Source: Streptomyces noursei (GTDB lineage: Bacteria; Actinomycetota; Actinomycetes; Streptomycetales; Streptomycetaceae). From it: DNA of 64,000 bases. The DNA lies in assembly GCF_001646665.1 (NCBI RefSeq), contig NZ_LWBU01000017.1, positions 62,001 through 126,000 of the forward strand, in the 5' to 3' direction. Shown here piece after piece: positions 16,864 to 24,717 of this stretch. The position numbers were made by a program, and so were the translations under genes. The notes under the pieces were generated by a model. The model was not told the DNA's origin. It saw nothing but the letters and a program-made list of their open reading frames with translations, and searched no databases. The first letter of the stretch is position 1; each line of letters begins with the position of its first letter.

Positions 16864-19479
16864 ATGGGGACCGGTGAGCTCGATCGGGAGGCGCACGTGG
16901 CCGCAGGGACCGAAGTCAACGGCGGTACGGCGGCTCCGCGCACCCTCGCGGAGGCCCTCCGGGCCCGCGGCGACGAGGGCTTGGCCGCGCTGCTGCGCGC
17001 CCGCCCCGACCTGCTGGTTCCCGTGCCGGGCGACCTGACGCAGCTCGCCACCCGGGCGGGGACCCGCGCCTCGGTCGTACGGGCCCTGGAACGGCTCGAC
17101 CGGTTCGCGCTCCAGACCGCCGAGGCGCTCGCGGTGGCGCCGGACCCCGCCCCCTACCCGGTGCTGCTCGGGCTGATGGCCGGCGACGAGGGCGACGCGG
17201 ACATCGAGGCGGCGCTGCCCCGCGCCGTCGGGATCCTGCGCGAACAGGCCCTGGTGTGGGGCGACGACGACCGGCTGCGCCTGGTGCGGACGGCGCGCGA
17301 GCTGCTGGCGCCGTCGCCGCAGCACCCCTCGCCCACGGGGCTCGGCCCGACGGTCGCGGAGGCGACGGCGGGCATGTCGCCGACCCGGCTCCAGGAGATC
17401 ATCGCGACGGCCGGCCTGCCCACGACACACGATCCGGTGTCGGCGGTCGCGGCGTTGACGGACCTGTTCACCGACCGGGAGCGGATGGGCGGGCTGCTGG
17501 ACACCGCGCCCATGGAGGCGCTCGGCATCCTGGACCGGCTGGTGTGGGGGCCGCCGTACGGCGAGGTGACGCCCGACCCGACGCCGCCGGTGCGCTGGCT
17601 GCGCGACCGGGGCCTGCTGCTGCCGGCGACGGCGCGCACCGTGGTGCTGCCCCGCGAGGCGGCCCTGCACCTGCGGGCCGGGCGCGCGCACCGGGTGCCC
17701 GAACCGGTGGCGCCCGCCGTCACGCCCGCCCGCGAATACCGTCCACAGGTTGTGGACAGCACGGCGGCGGGCCAGGCGTACACCGCGCTCGCGGCCGTCG
17801 AGGAACTCGGCAAGGAGTGGAACGAGGGCGGCCCCGCCGTGCTGCGCGCGGGCGGCATGTCCGTACGGGACCTCAAGCGCACCGCCGTGGCGCTGGACGT
17901 GACGGAGCAGGTCGCCGCGTTCTGGCTGGAGGTGGCGTACGGGGCGGGGCTGATCGCGCCGGACGGAGAGGCGGACGAGCGGTTCGCCCCGACCCCCGCG
18001 TTCGACGAGTGGCTCGGCCTGCCGGCCGCCGAGCGGTGGGCGCTGCTCGCCGGGACGTGGCTGGCCGCCACGCGCACCCCCGGCCTGGTCGGCTCCCAGG
18101 ACACCAAGGGCCGCACGCTCGCGGTGCTCGGGCCCGACCTCGACCGGGGCGTCGCGCCCGAGGTGCGGCGCCGGGTGCTGACGCTGCTGGCCGGCCTCCC
18201 GGCCGGGGCGTCGCCCGACCCCGAGACGCTGCTGGCCCGGCTGCGGTGGGAGCGCCCGCTGCGGGGCGCCGCGCGGGAGACCGGCACCGACCTGCGGGCG
18301 CGCCTGGCGAGCTGGACGCTCACGGAGGCCGAACTGCTGGGGGTGACCGGGCGCGGGGCGCTGGCCGCCCACGGCCGGGCGCTGCTGCCGGGCGCCCCCG
18401 CACCGGGCACGGACCACCCCGTGGACGGGCACGCGCCGGAGCACCCGCACCGGGGCGCCGTCCCCGCCCCGGCGGCGGCCGGCCCCGAGGCGGTCGGCGG
18501 CCGGCGGCCGGCCCACGCCGCGGTGGCCGACCACGCGGGCGCCGCCGCGCTCCTGGCGCCGCTGCTGCCCGAGCCGGTCGACCACGTCCTGCTCCAAGCC
18601 GACCTGACGGCCGTCGCGCCCGGCCCGCTCCAGCGCCCGCTCGCCGACACGCTGGCCGTGCTGGCGGACGTCGAGTCCAAGGGCGGCGCCACCGTGTACC
18701 GCTTCACGCCCGGCTCCGTACGCCGCGCCCTGGACTCCGGACAGGCCGCCGCCGACCTGCACGCCTTCCTGGCCGCCCACTCGCGCACGCCCGTTCCGCA
18801 GCCGCTCGCGTACCTCATCGACGACGTCGCCCGCCGGCACGGCCACCTGCGGGTGGGCGCCGCCTCCGCGTACGTGCGGTGCGACGACGACGCCGTGCTG
18901 GGCGAGATCCTCGCCGACAAGCGGTCGGCGGGCCTGCGGCTGCGGCGCCTCGCGCCCACCGTGCTGGCCGCCCAGACCGACCCGGCGACCCTGCTGGAGG
19001 GGCTGCGGTCCATGGGCTTCGCCCCGGCGGCCGAGTCGGCGGAGGGCGACGTCCTGATCACGCGGGCGGACGCGTACCGCACCCCGGCGCGCACGGCGCC
19101 CGCGCCGGTGCCGGAAGGACCGCCCGAGCCGGACGCCACGCTGCTGGGCGCCGCCGTCAGGGCGATCCGCGCCGGCGACCGCGCCGCGACGGTCGTGCGC
19201 AGGGACGATTCCGCCGCCCCGGACACGGCCGGTGACGGCGCCCCGCCCCGGACCTCCGCCGCCGAGACCCTCGCCACCGTCCAGGCCGCCGCGATGACCG
19301 GCTCGGCCGTCTGGATCGGGTACGTCAACGCCGACGGGGCGGCCAGCCAGCGCGTCATCGCCCCGGTGCGGGTGGAGGGCGGCTTCGTCACCGCGTACGA
19401 CCACACCGCCGACGAGGTCCGCACGTACCCGCTGCACCGCATCACGGGCGTCGCGGAACTCGCCGACGACGCGGGCTGA
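16864..19479 (+). CDS. Helicase-associated (XPB/Ssl2-like C_3) protein with C-terminal WYL-like domain
   Basis: The 871-residue protein lacks Walker A/B motifs. Its N-terminal and middle regions consist of winged-helix-like helical blocks typical of actinobacterial helicase C-terminal-3 proteins, with LADTLAVLADVESKGGATVY and FLAAHSRTPVPQPLAYLIDD in the middle. The last ~60 residues (VWIGYVNADGAASQRVIAPV, then YDHTADEVRTYPLHRITG) look like a WYL ligand-sensing domain. The gene lies upstream of the XPB helicase gene, with which it may act in DNA repair or its control; this is context inference. ATG 16864 follows the palindrome. Confidence 0.75.
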   Translation: MGTGELDREAHVAAGTEVNGGTAAPRTLAEALRARGDEGLAALLRARPDLLVPVPGDLTQLATRAGTRASVVRALERLDRFALQTAEALAVAPDPAPYPVLLGLMAGDEGDADIEAALPRAVGILREQALVWGDDDRLRLVRTARELLAPSPQHPSPTGLGPTVAEATAGMSPTRLQEIIATAGLPTTHDPVSAVAALTDLFTDRERMGGLLDTAPMEALGILDRLVWGPPYGEVTPDPTPPVRWLRDRGLLLPATARTVVLPREAALHLRAGRAHRVPEPVAPAVTPAREYRPQVVDSTAAGQAYTALAAVEELGKEWNEGGPAVLRAGGMSVRDLKRTAVALDVTEQVAAFWLEVAYGAGLIAPDGEADERFAPTPAFDEWLGLPAAERWALLAGTWLAATRTPGLVGSQDTKGRTLAVLGPDLDRGVAPEVRRRVLTLLAGLPAGASPDPETLLARLRWERPLRGAARETGTDLRARLASWTLTEAELLGVTGRGALAAHGRALLPGAPAPGTDHPVDGHAPEHPHRGAVPAPAAAGPEAVGGRRPAHAAVADHAGAAALLAPLLPEPVDHVLLQADLTAVAPGPLQRPLADTLAVLADVESKGGATVYRFTPGSVRRALDSGQAAADLHAFLAAHSRTPVPQPLAYLIDDVARRHGHLRVGAASAYVRCDDDAVLGEILADKRSAGLRLRRLAPTVLAAQTDPATLLEGLRSMGFAPAAESAEGDVLITRADAYRTPARTAPAPVPEGPPEPDATLLGAAVRAIRAGDRAATVVRRDDSAAPDTAGDGAPPRTSAAETLATVQAAAMTGSAVWIGYVNADGAASQRVIAPVRVEGGFVTAYDHTADEVRTYPLHRITGVAELADDAG

Positions 19480-19634
19480 CCCCGCCCGCCGCCGGATCAT
19501 GCGCGCGGGCGGCGGATTTCCCGCCCGTGAGTGACCGATTGCCCACCCCAGGGGGACCTTCCGCATCCCCCCGGCGTGGCGCGGGCAGCCACCGGACGTC
19601 CCGAACCGCATCACACGTGAAAGAGGTCGTCCCC

Positions 19635-19745
19635 ATGCGCCGAGCCGCCACCGTCCTGCTGACCACCGCCGCGTTCCTGTCCGCGCTGACCACCCAGGCC
19701 GCCGCCGTGGGCATCGATCTCGCGGGCAGTGTCGGACTGGTCTGA
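19635..19745 (+). CDS. Tiny secreted peptide (36-residue precursor)
   Basis: MRRAATVLLTTAAFLSALTT is a signal peptide with a basic n-region and an AQAAA-type cleavage zone (TQAAA). After cleavage only about a dozen residues (VGIDLAGSVGLV) would remain. AAAGAGG precedes ATG 19635 at proper distance, and a strong terminator hairpin follows the stop. These two features are the main reasons to call it real. No family is recognised. Confidence 0.55.
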   Translation: MRRAATVLLTTAAFLSALTTQAAAVGIDLAGSVGLV

Positions 19746-19762
19746 CCGCCCTCCCCTCCGCC

Positions 19763-19799
19763 ACCGGGCCCGCACCACCACGGAAGGTGCGGGCCCGGT
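19763..19799 (+). terminator. Strong hairpin between the two secreted-peptide genes
   Basis: ACCGGGCCCGCACC (19763-19776) pairs perfectly with GGTGCGGGCCCGGT (19786-19799) around a 9-nt loop. It is placed 18 bp after the first peptide's stop, so the next peptide either has its own promoter or is reached by read-through. Confidence 0.8.
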
Positions 19800-19832
19800 C
19801 CGCTGCCGCCGCCGACGCGAAAGGAACCCGAG

Positions 19833-19985
19833 ATGAGCCGACGCATCGCCCTCCTCCTGACGGGCGCCGCCCTGCTGTTCACCGCCCTCGCCACCCCGGC
19901 CGCCGCCACCCCGCTCCCACCCATCGGCGGCCCGCTGGCCGACCTCCAGATCGAGGGCCCGCTGTTCACCAGCCCCCTGATCTGA
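19833..19985 (+). CDS. Tiny secreted peptide (50-residue precursor)
   Basis: The precursor starts MSRRIALLLTGAALLFTALA and has an ATPAAA cleavage zone, leaving about 25 residues rich in Pro and Leu (PLPPIGGPLADLQIEGPLFT region). AAAGGAAC lies eight bases before ATG 19833. It is similar in design, though not in mature sequence, to the peptide gene just upstream. The pair suggests a small secreted-peptide locus of unknown purpose. Confidence 0.55.
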   Translation: MSRRIALLLTGAALLFTALATPAAATPLPPIGGPLADLQIEGPLFTSPLI

Positions 19986-20004
19986 CCCGCCGGCCCCCGC
20001 CCCC

Positions 20005-20036
20005 CTCACCGGTCGCGGCCCACCGTGGCCGGTGAG
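20005..20036 (+). terminator. Hairpin after the second secreted-peptide gene
   Basis: CTCACCGG (20005-20012) and CCGGTGAG (20029-20036) form an 8-bp stem with a 16-nt loop, 20 bp after the stop codon. It is weaker than the hairpin at 19763. Confidence 0.5.
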
Positions 20037-20197
20037 CGGCAGCACGGCCCGCCCCCCCCCACACACACAGGGCCCCCCGCGAGCCGCGCGTGTCCCGGTG
20101 TGGGGCGCCTCATCCCGCACGGCCCGGCCGATCACGCCGCCGATGGGCGACACTGGATGTTTGGCCATCGACCGAGGCCGCCAGGAAAGGGTGAGGC

Positions 20198-21865
20198 GTG
20201 AACGGACCGCTGATCGTCCAGAGCGACAAGACGCTGCTGCTCGAAGTCGACCACGAGCGGGCCGACGCCTGCCGCCGCGCCATCGCTCCCTTCGCGGAGC
20301 TGGAACGCGCCCCCGAGCACATCCACACCTACCGGGTCACCCCGCTGGGCCTGTGGAACGCGCGGGCCGCCGGGCACGACGCCGAGCAGGTCGTCGACGC
20401 GCTGGTGGAGTTCTCCCGCTACCCCGTGCCGCACGCCCTGCTGGTGGACGTCGCCGAGACGATGGCCCGCTACGGGCGGCTCACGCTCTCCAAGCACCCC
20501 ACCCACGGGCTCGTCCTCACCACGACCGACCGGCCGGTCCTGGAGGAGGTCCTGCGCTCCAGGAAGATCCAGCCGCTCGTCGGCACGCGCATCGACCCGG
20601 ACACGGTCGCCGTGCACCCTTCCGAGCGCGGCCAGATCAAGCAGACCCTCCTCAAACTGGGCTGGCCCGCCGAGGACCTCGCCGGTTACGTCGACGGCGA
20701 GGCGCACCGCATCGACCTGGCCGAGGACGGCTGGGCGCTGCGCCCGTACCAGCAGCAGGCCGTCGAGGGCTTCTGGCACGGCGGGTCCGGCGTCGTCGTC
20801 CTGCCCTGCGGCGCCGGCAAGACCCTGGTCGGCGCGGGCGCCATGGCGCGGGCCAAGGCGACGACGCTGATCCTGGTGACCAACACCGTCTCCGCCCGCC
20901 AGTGGAAGCACGAGCTGGTGAAGCGGACGTCGCTGACCGAGGACGAGATCGGCGAGTACAGCGGCACGAAGAAGGAGATCCGCCCGGTCACCATCGCCAC
21001 CTACCAGGTGCTGACGACCCGGCGGAAGGGCGTCTACCCGCACCTGGAGCTGTTCGACTCCCGCGACTGGGGCCTGATCGTCTACGACGAGGTGCACCTG
21101 CTGCCCGCCCCGGTCTTCAAGTTCACCGCCGACCTCCAGGCGCGCCGGCGGCTCGGCCTGACCGCGACGCTGGTGCGGGAGGACGGCCGCGAGTCCGACG
21201 TCTTCTCGCTCATCGGACCCAAGCGGTTCGACGCGCCGTGGAAGGAGATCGAGGCGCAGGGCTACATCGCGCCCGCCGACTGCGTCGAGGTCCGGGTCAA
21301 CCTGACGGAGTCGGAGCGGCTCGCGTACGCGACCGCCGAGACGGAGGAGAAGTACCGCTTCTGCGCCACGACCGCGACCAAGCAGAAGGTCGCCGAGGCG
21401 CTGGTGCGGAAGTTCGCGGGCCAGCAGATCCTGGTGATCGGCCAGTACATCGACCAGCTCGACGAGCTGGGCGAGCACCTGGACGCGCCGGTGATCAAGG
21501 GCGAGACGCCGAACGCGCAGCGGGAGAAGCTCTTCGAGTCGTTCCGCCAGGGCGAGATCAGCGTCCTGGTGGTCTCCAAGGTGGCGAACTTCTCGATCGA
21601 CCTGCCGGAGGCGACCGTCGCCATCCAGGTGTCGGGCACCTTCGGGTCGCGCCAGGAGGAGGCTCAGCGCCTCGGCCGGGTGCTGCGGCCCAAGGCGGAC
21701 GGCCACCAGGCGCACTTCTACTCGGTGGTCGCGCGGGACACGATCGACCAGGACTTCGCGGCGCACCGGCAGCGGTTCCTGGCGGAGCAGGGGTACGCGT
21801 ACCGCATCGTCGACGCGGACGAGCTGCTCGCCCAGGACACGGACCCGGACCTCAGCGGCGCCTGA
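20198..21865 (+). CDS. XPB/Rad25-type DNA repair helicase
   Basis: The 555-residue SF2 helicase carries an N-terminal XPB-specific region (residues 1-170). Walker A is PCGAGKT (about 207-213). LVTNTVSARQWK follows, and the DEVH box is YDEVHLLPAP. The RED motif appears in REDGRESD. The C-terminal RecA domain has SKVANFSIDLPEA and QRLGRVLRPK. Bacterial XPB homologues unwind DNA 3' to 5' and are linked to repair. GTG 20198 is preceded by GGAAAGG. The upstream helicase-associated/WYL gene may be functionally related. Its 3' end overlaps a small reverse-strand gene by 14 bp. Confidence 0.92.
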   Translation: MNGPLIVQSDKTLLLEVDHERADACRRAIAPFAELERAPEHIHTYRVTPLGLWNARAAGHDAEQVVDALVEFSRYPVPHALLVDVAETMARYGRLTLSKHPTHGLVLTTTDRPVLEEVLRSRKIQPLVGTRIDPDTVAVHPSERGQIKQTLLKLGWPAEDLAGYVDGEAHRIDLAEDGWALRPYQQQAVEGFWHGGSGVVVLPCGAGKTLVGAGAMARAKATTLILVTNTVSARQWKHELVKRTSLTEDEIGEYSGTKKEIRPVTIATYQVLTTRRKGVYPHLELFDSRDWGLIVYDEVHLLPAPVFKFTADLQARRRLGLTATLVREDGRESDVFSLIGPKRFDAPWKEIEAQGYIAPADCVEVRVNLTESERLAYATAETEEKYRFCATTATKQKVAEALVRKFAGQQILVIGQYIDQLDELGEHLDAPVIKGETPNAQREKLFESFRQGEISVLVVSKVANFSIDLPEATVAIQVSGTFGSRQEEAQRLGRVLRPKADGHQAHFYSVVARDTIDQDFAAHRQRFLAEQGYAYRIVDADELLAQDTDPDLSGA

Positions 21866-22028
21866 CGACGCCGGCCTCCTCGGCGAACTCGCCGAGGACG
21901 ACGACCCCGAACGCCGCTTCGGCGAACACCTTGATCGCACGCAGGGCGTTGCCGAGGCGGTGGGCGGGGTGCCGGGCAGTGCCGAGGGCGGTGGCGCCGG
22001 AGGCGTGGTGGTAGGTGGCTGTGGTCAT
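21852..22028 (-). CDS. Small conserved Streptomyces protein, unknown function
   Basis: This 58-residue protein starts at ATG 22028 (MTTATYHHASGATALG). The C-terminal half, RLGNALRAIKVFAEAAFGVV followed by VLGEFAEEAGVVRR, forms one long, partly hydrophobic amphipathic helix, suggesting peripheral membrane association or a protein-protein contact. It resembles short unannotated Streptomyces proteins I have seen, but no function is known. It converges on XPB with a 14-bp overlap. Confidence 0.6.
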   Translation of the reverse strand: MTTATYHHASGATALGTARHPAHRLGNALRAIKVFAEAAFGVVVLGEFAEEAGVVRRR

Positions 22029-22265
22029 GTCTCCATGATGGTTTCCGAGGCCGGGCGGCACATCGGTCCCCAGACCGAACCCCGGCGCCGTCCCCGTACG
22101 ACTCCAGGCATACGGCATCCCCTACGGGACGGATATTCGGTCGCCCGCCCCCCGGCGGGCCGTTAGAATCGCCGGCTTGCCCGCCTCCCTTTCGTGGAGT
22201 GCCGCCCTCCGGTCGGAAACCGGTCGGCCCGCCATCACCCCGCGCACGACCCCGGAGGCTTTGCC

Positions 22266-24284
22266 GTGCCCGATCCGCTCGCGCAGGAGCGCGCCCACCT
22301 CGCCGCCTCGCGCGCCGCCCTGCGTGCCATGCGGGAGGACGTCCAGTCCCTCGACATCCGCGACGTCACGGCGAACTGGGTCAACGCCGCCGTGCTGTCC
22401 GCCCAGATCGACGAGCGGATCAAGGCGCTCGCCGACCTGTCGCACACCCCGCTGTTCTTCGGGCGGCTGGACTACCTGGACACCACCCAGGACGGCCGCC
22501 GGTTCTACATCGGGCGGCGGCACGTCCACGACGCGGACGGCGACCCGATGGTCGTCGACTGGCGGGCACCGGTGTCGCAGCCGTTCTACCGGGCGTCGCG
22601 GAAGGACCCGCAGGACGTCGCCCTGCGGCGCCGGTTCGGCTACACGGGCGGGCGACTGACCGCCTACGAGGACGAGCACCTGTCCGACCCGGCGGAGGCG
22701 GACAAGGCGTCCGAGCTGCTCCAGGCGGAGATCGAACGGCCCCGCGTGGGCCCCATGCGGGACATCGTCGCGACGATCCAGCCCGAACAGGACGAGATCG
22801 TCCGCAGCGGCCTGTCCGGCTCGGTGTGCGTCCAGGGCGGGCCCGGCACCGGCAAGACGGCGGTGGGCCTGCACCGGGTCGCCTACCTGCTGTACGCGCA
22901 CCGGGAGCGGCTGGCCCGCACCGGGACGCTGGTCATCGGCCCGAACCGGTCCTTCCTCCACTACATCGAGCAGGTGCTGCCCGCGCTGGGCGAGCTGGAG
23001 GTGCGGCAGGCGACGGTCGCCGACCTCGTCGCCCACGTCGAGGTGCGCGGCGAGGACGAACCGGCGGCCGCCGTCGTCAAGGGCGACGCCCGGATGGCGG
23101 AGGTGCTGCGCCGGGCGCTCCGGTCGCACGTGACGCCGCCCACCGAGCCGCTGATGGTGGTGCGCGGCTCGCGGCGCTGGCGGGTACCGGCGTACGAACT
23201 GGCGGAGATCGTCACCCAGTTGCTGGACCGCGACATCCGGTACGGGGCCGCGCGGGACGCCCTGCCGCAGCGGATCGCGCACGCCGTGCTGGTGCGCATG
23301 GAGGAGGCGGGCGAGGCCCCGGACGACCGCGTGCAGGACGCGGTCGCGCGCAACGCCGCCGTGAAGGCGGTGGTCAAGGCGGTGTGGCCGGCCGTCGACC
23401 CGGCGAGACTCGTCCTGCGGCTGCTGTCGGACGCCGAGTTCCTGGCACGCCACGCCGAAGGGCTCCTCACCGCCGAGGAGCAGAAGACGGTGCTGTGGGC
23501 GAAGCCGCCCCGCTCGGTGAAGTCGGCCAGATGGTCGGCGGCGGACGCGGTCCTGATCGACGAGGTGGCCGACCTGGTGGAACGCACGCCGTCCCTCGGC
23601 CACGTCGTCCTGGACGAGGCGCAGGACCTGTCGCCGATGCAGTACCGGGCGGTGGGTCGGCGCTGCTCGACCGGTTCGGCCACGGTGCTCGGCGACCTCG
23701 CGCAGGGCACCACGCCGTGGGCGACCGCGAGCTGGGCGGAGGCGCTGGCGCACCTGGGCAAGCCCGACGCGGTGGTGGAGGAACTGACGGCCGGTTTCCG
23801 CGTGCCGCGCGAAGTCATCGCGTACGCGTCGCGGCTCCTGCCGTACATGTCGCCGGGGCTCGCGGAGGTGCGCTCGGTACGGGAGTCGCCGGGCTCCCTG
23901 GAGATCGTGACGTGCCGGGCGGAGGACCTGGCGGCGTCGGTGGTGGCGGCGTGCCGCGCCTCGCTGCGCCACGAGGGGTCGATCGGCCTGATCGCGGCGG
24001 ACGCGCGGGTCCCGCTGCTCGCGGAGGCGCTGCGGGAGGCGGGCCTCGCCGTGCTGTCGCCGGGTGAGGAGACGACCGCCGAGTCCCGCCTCACGCTGGT
24101 GCCGGCCTCCCTGGCGAAGGGCCTCGAATACGACTACGTCGTCCTCGACGAGCCGGCGGCCGTGGTGGACGGCGAGCCCGACGAACGCACCGGCCTGCGA
24201 CGCCTGTACGTCGCCCTGACGAGGGCGGTCTCGGGCCTCACGGTCCTCCACGCGGCCCCGCTGCCGCCGCAGCTGGCCCCCTGA
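22266..24284 (+). CDS. HelD-family (UvrD-like) RNA polymerase-remodelling ATPase
   Basis: The 672-residue protein has a HelD-type N-terminal coiled coil (about residues 5-60), then DGDPMVVDWRAPVSQPFYRA, and Walker A GPGTGKT (about 192-198). VLDEAQDLSPMQYRA is the Walker B/motif II. GDLAQGTTPWA and TAGFRVPREV follow. LAKGLEYDYVVLDEP with RRLYVALTRA closes the second RecA domain. Family knowledge: HelD/HelR proteins bind RNA polymerase and release stalled complexes, and some actinobacterial members protect against rifamycins. GTG 22266 is preceded by GGAGG. I saw no obvious rifamycin-associated element upstream. Confidence 0.88.
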   Translation: MPDPLAQERAHLAASRAALRAMREDVQSLDIRDVTANWVNAAVLSAQIDERIKALADLSHTPLFFGRLDYLDTTQDGRRFYIGRRHVHDADGDPMVVDWRAPVSQPFYRASRKDPQDVALRRRFGYTGGRLTAYEDEHLSDPAEADKASELLQAEIERPRVGPMRDIVATIQPEQDEIVRSGLSGSVCVQGGPGTGKTAVGLHRVAYLLYAHRERLARTGTLVIGPNRSFLHYIEQVLPALGELEVRQATVADLVAHVEVRGEDEPAAAVVKGDARMAEVLRRALRSHVTPPTEPLMVVRGSRRWRVPAYELAEIVTQLLDRDIRYGAARDALPQRIAHAVLVRMEEAGEAPDDRVQDAVARNAAVKAVVKAVWPAVDPARLVLRLLSDAEFLARHAEGLLTAEEQKTVLWAKPPRSVKSARWSAADAVLIDEVADLVERTPSLGHVVLDEAQDLSPMQYRAVGRRCSTGSATVLGDLAQGTTPWATASWAEALAHLGKPDAVVEELTAGFRVPREVIAYASRLLPYMSPGLAEVRSVRESPGSLEIVTCRAEDLAASVVAACRASLRHEGSIGLIAADARVPLLAEALREAGLAVLSPGEETTAESRLTLVPASLAKGLEYDYVVLDEPAAVVDGEPDERTGLRRLYVALTRAVSGLTVLHAAPLPPQLAP

Positions 24285-24302
24285 CGGGGCGCCGCCCCCT
24301 CG

Positions 24303-24717
24303 CCCCCGGGTCTCGCGGGTCGCCCGCCCGGTGCGGGTTGCCGTGGGCTCGGTGCCCCGGGCGTTGCCGTGCTCGGGGTCGCCCGCCCGGTGTCGGTTGC
24401 CGTTGGGGTCCGCTCCGTGGCGGGTGTCCCGGGCTCTCCCTCGCAAGCTCGGTCGTCTTACGCCCGGAACACCCCCCACTGCGCGTCCCCCTTCCGGGGC
24501 GGGCCCGAGGCCCGGGGTGGTTTCCGCCGGCGTGAGGGTGTCGGGGCCGGAGGTGGGGGATGCTCGGGCGTAAGACGAGCGAAGCGAGAGCCCGAGCACC
24601 CCCCGCCGCAGGACCCGGCACCCGACCCCGCCCACCGGGCAGAAGCCGAACGGCGAAACGTCCCACCCACCGGGCAGAAGCCGGCCCGACCGCACCCACC
24701 GGCAGGAGCCGGACGTC
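24303..24717. repeat. Composite intergenic repeat, inverted second copy
   Basis: This occupies the whole 431-bp gap between the convergent HelD and copA genes; I see no gene there. Read on the reverse strand it follows copy 1 (8881-9330). Tandem CCTGCCGGTGGGYGGGACGT units come first, then a hairpin at 24555-24603 (20-nt loop at 24570-24589). A conserved spacer and a second hairpin at 24417-24479 follow, then GGCAACCG-type tandem units. Hairpin stems are nearly identical to copy 1. Its second loop is altered to 27 nt, so loop complementarity is only partly kept here. It may act as a bidirectional terminator. Confidence 0.85.

Noticed and set aside
15736..19764. 1,342-residue reverse frame spanning the HAAS-like gene and the whole helicase/WYL gene
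   Set aside because: Only the first part (15736-16827) has real features; the remainder is antisense to a well-supported forward gene.
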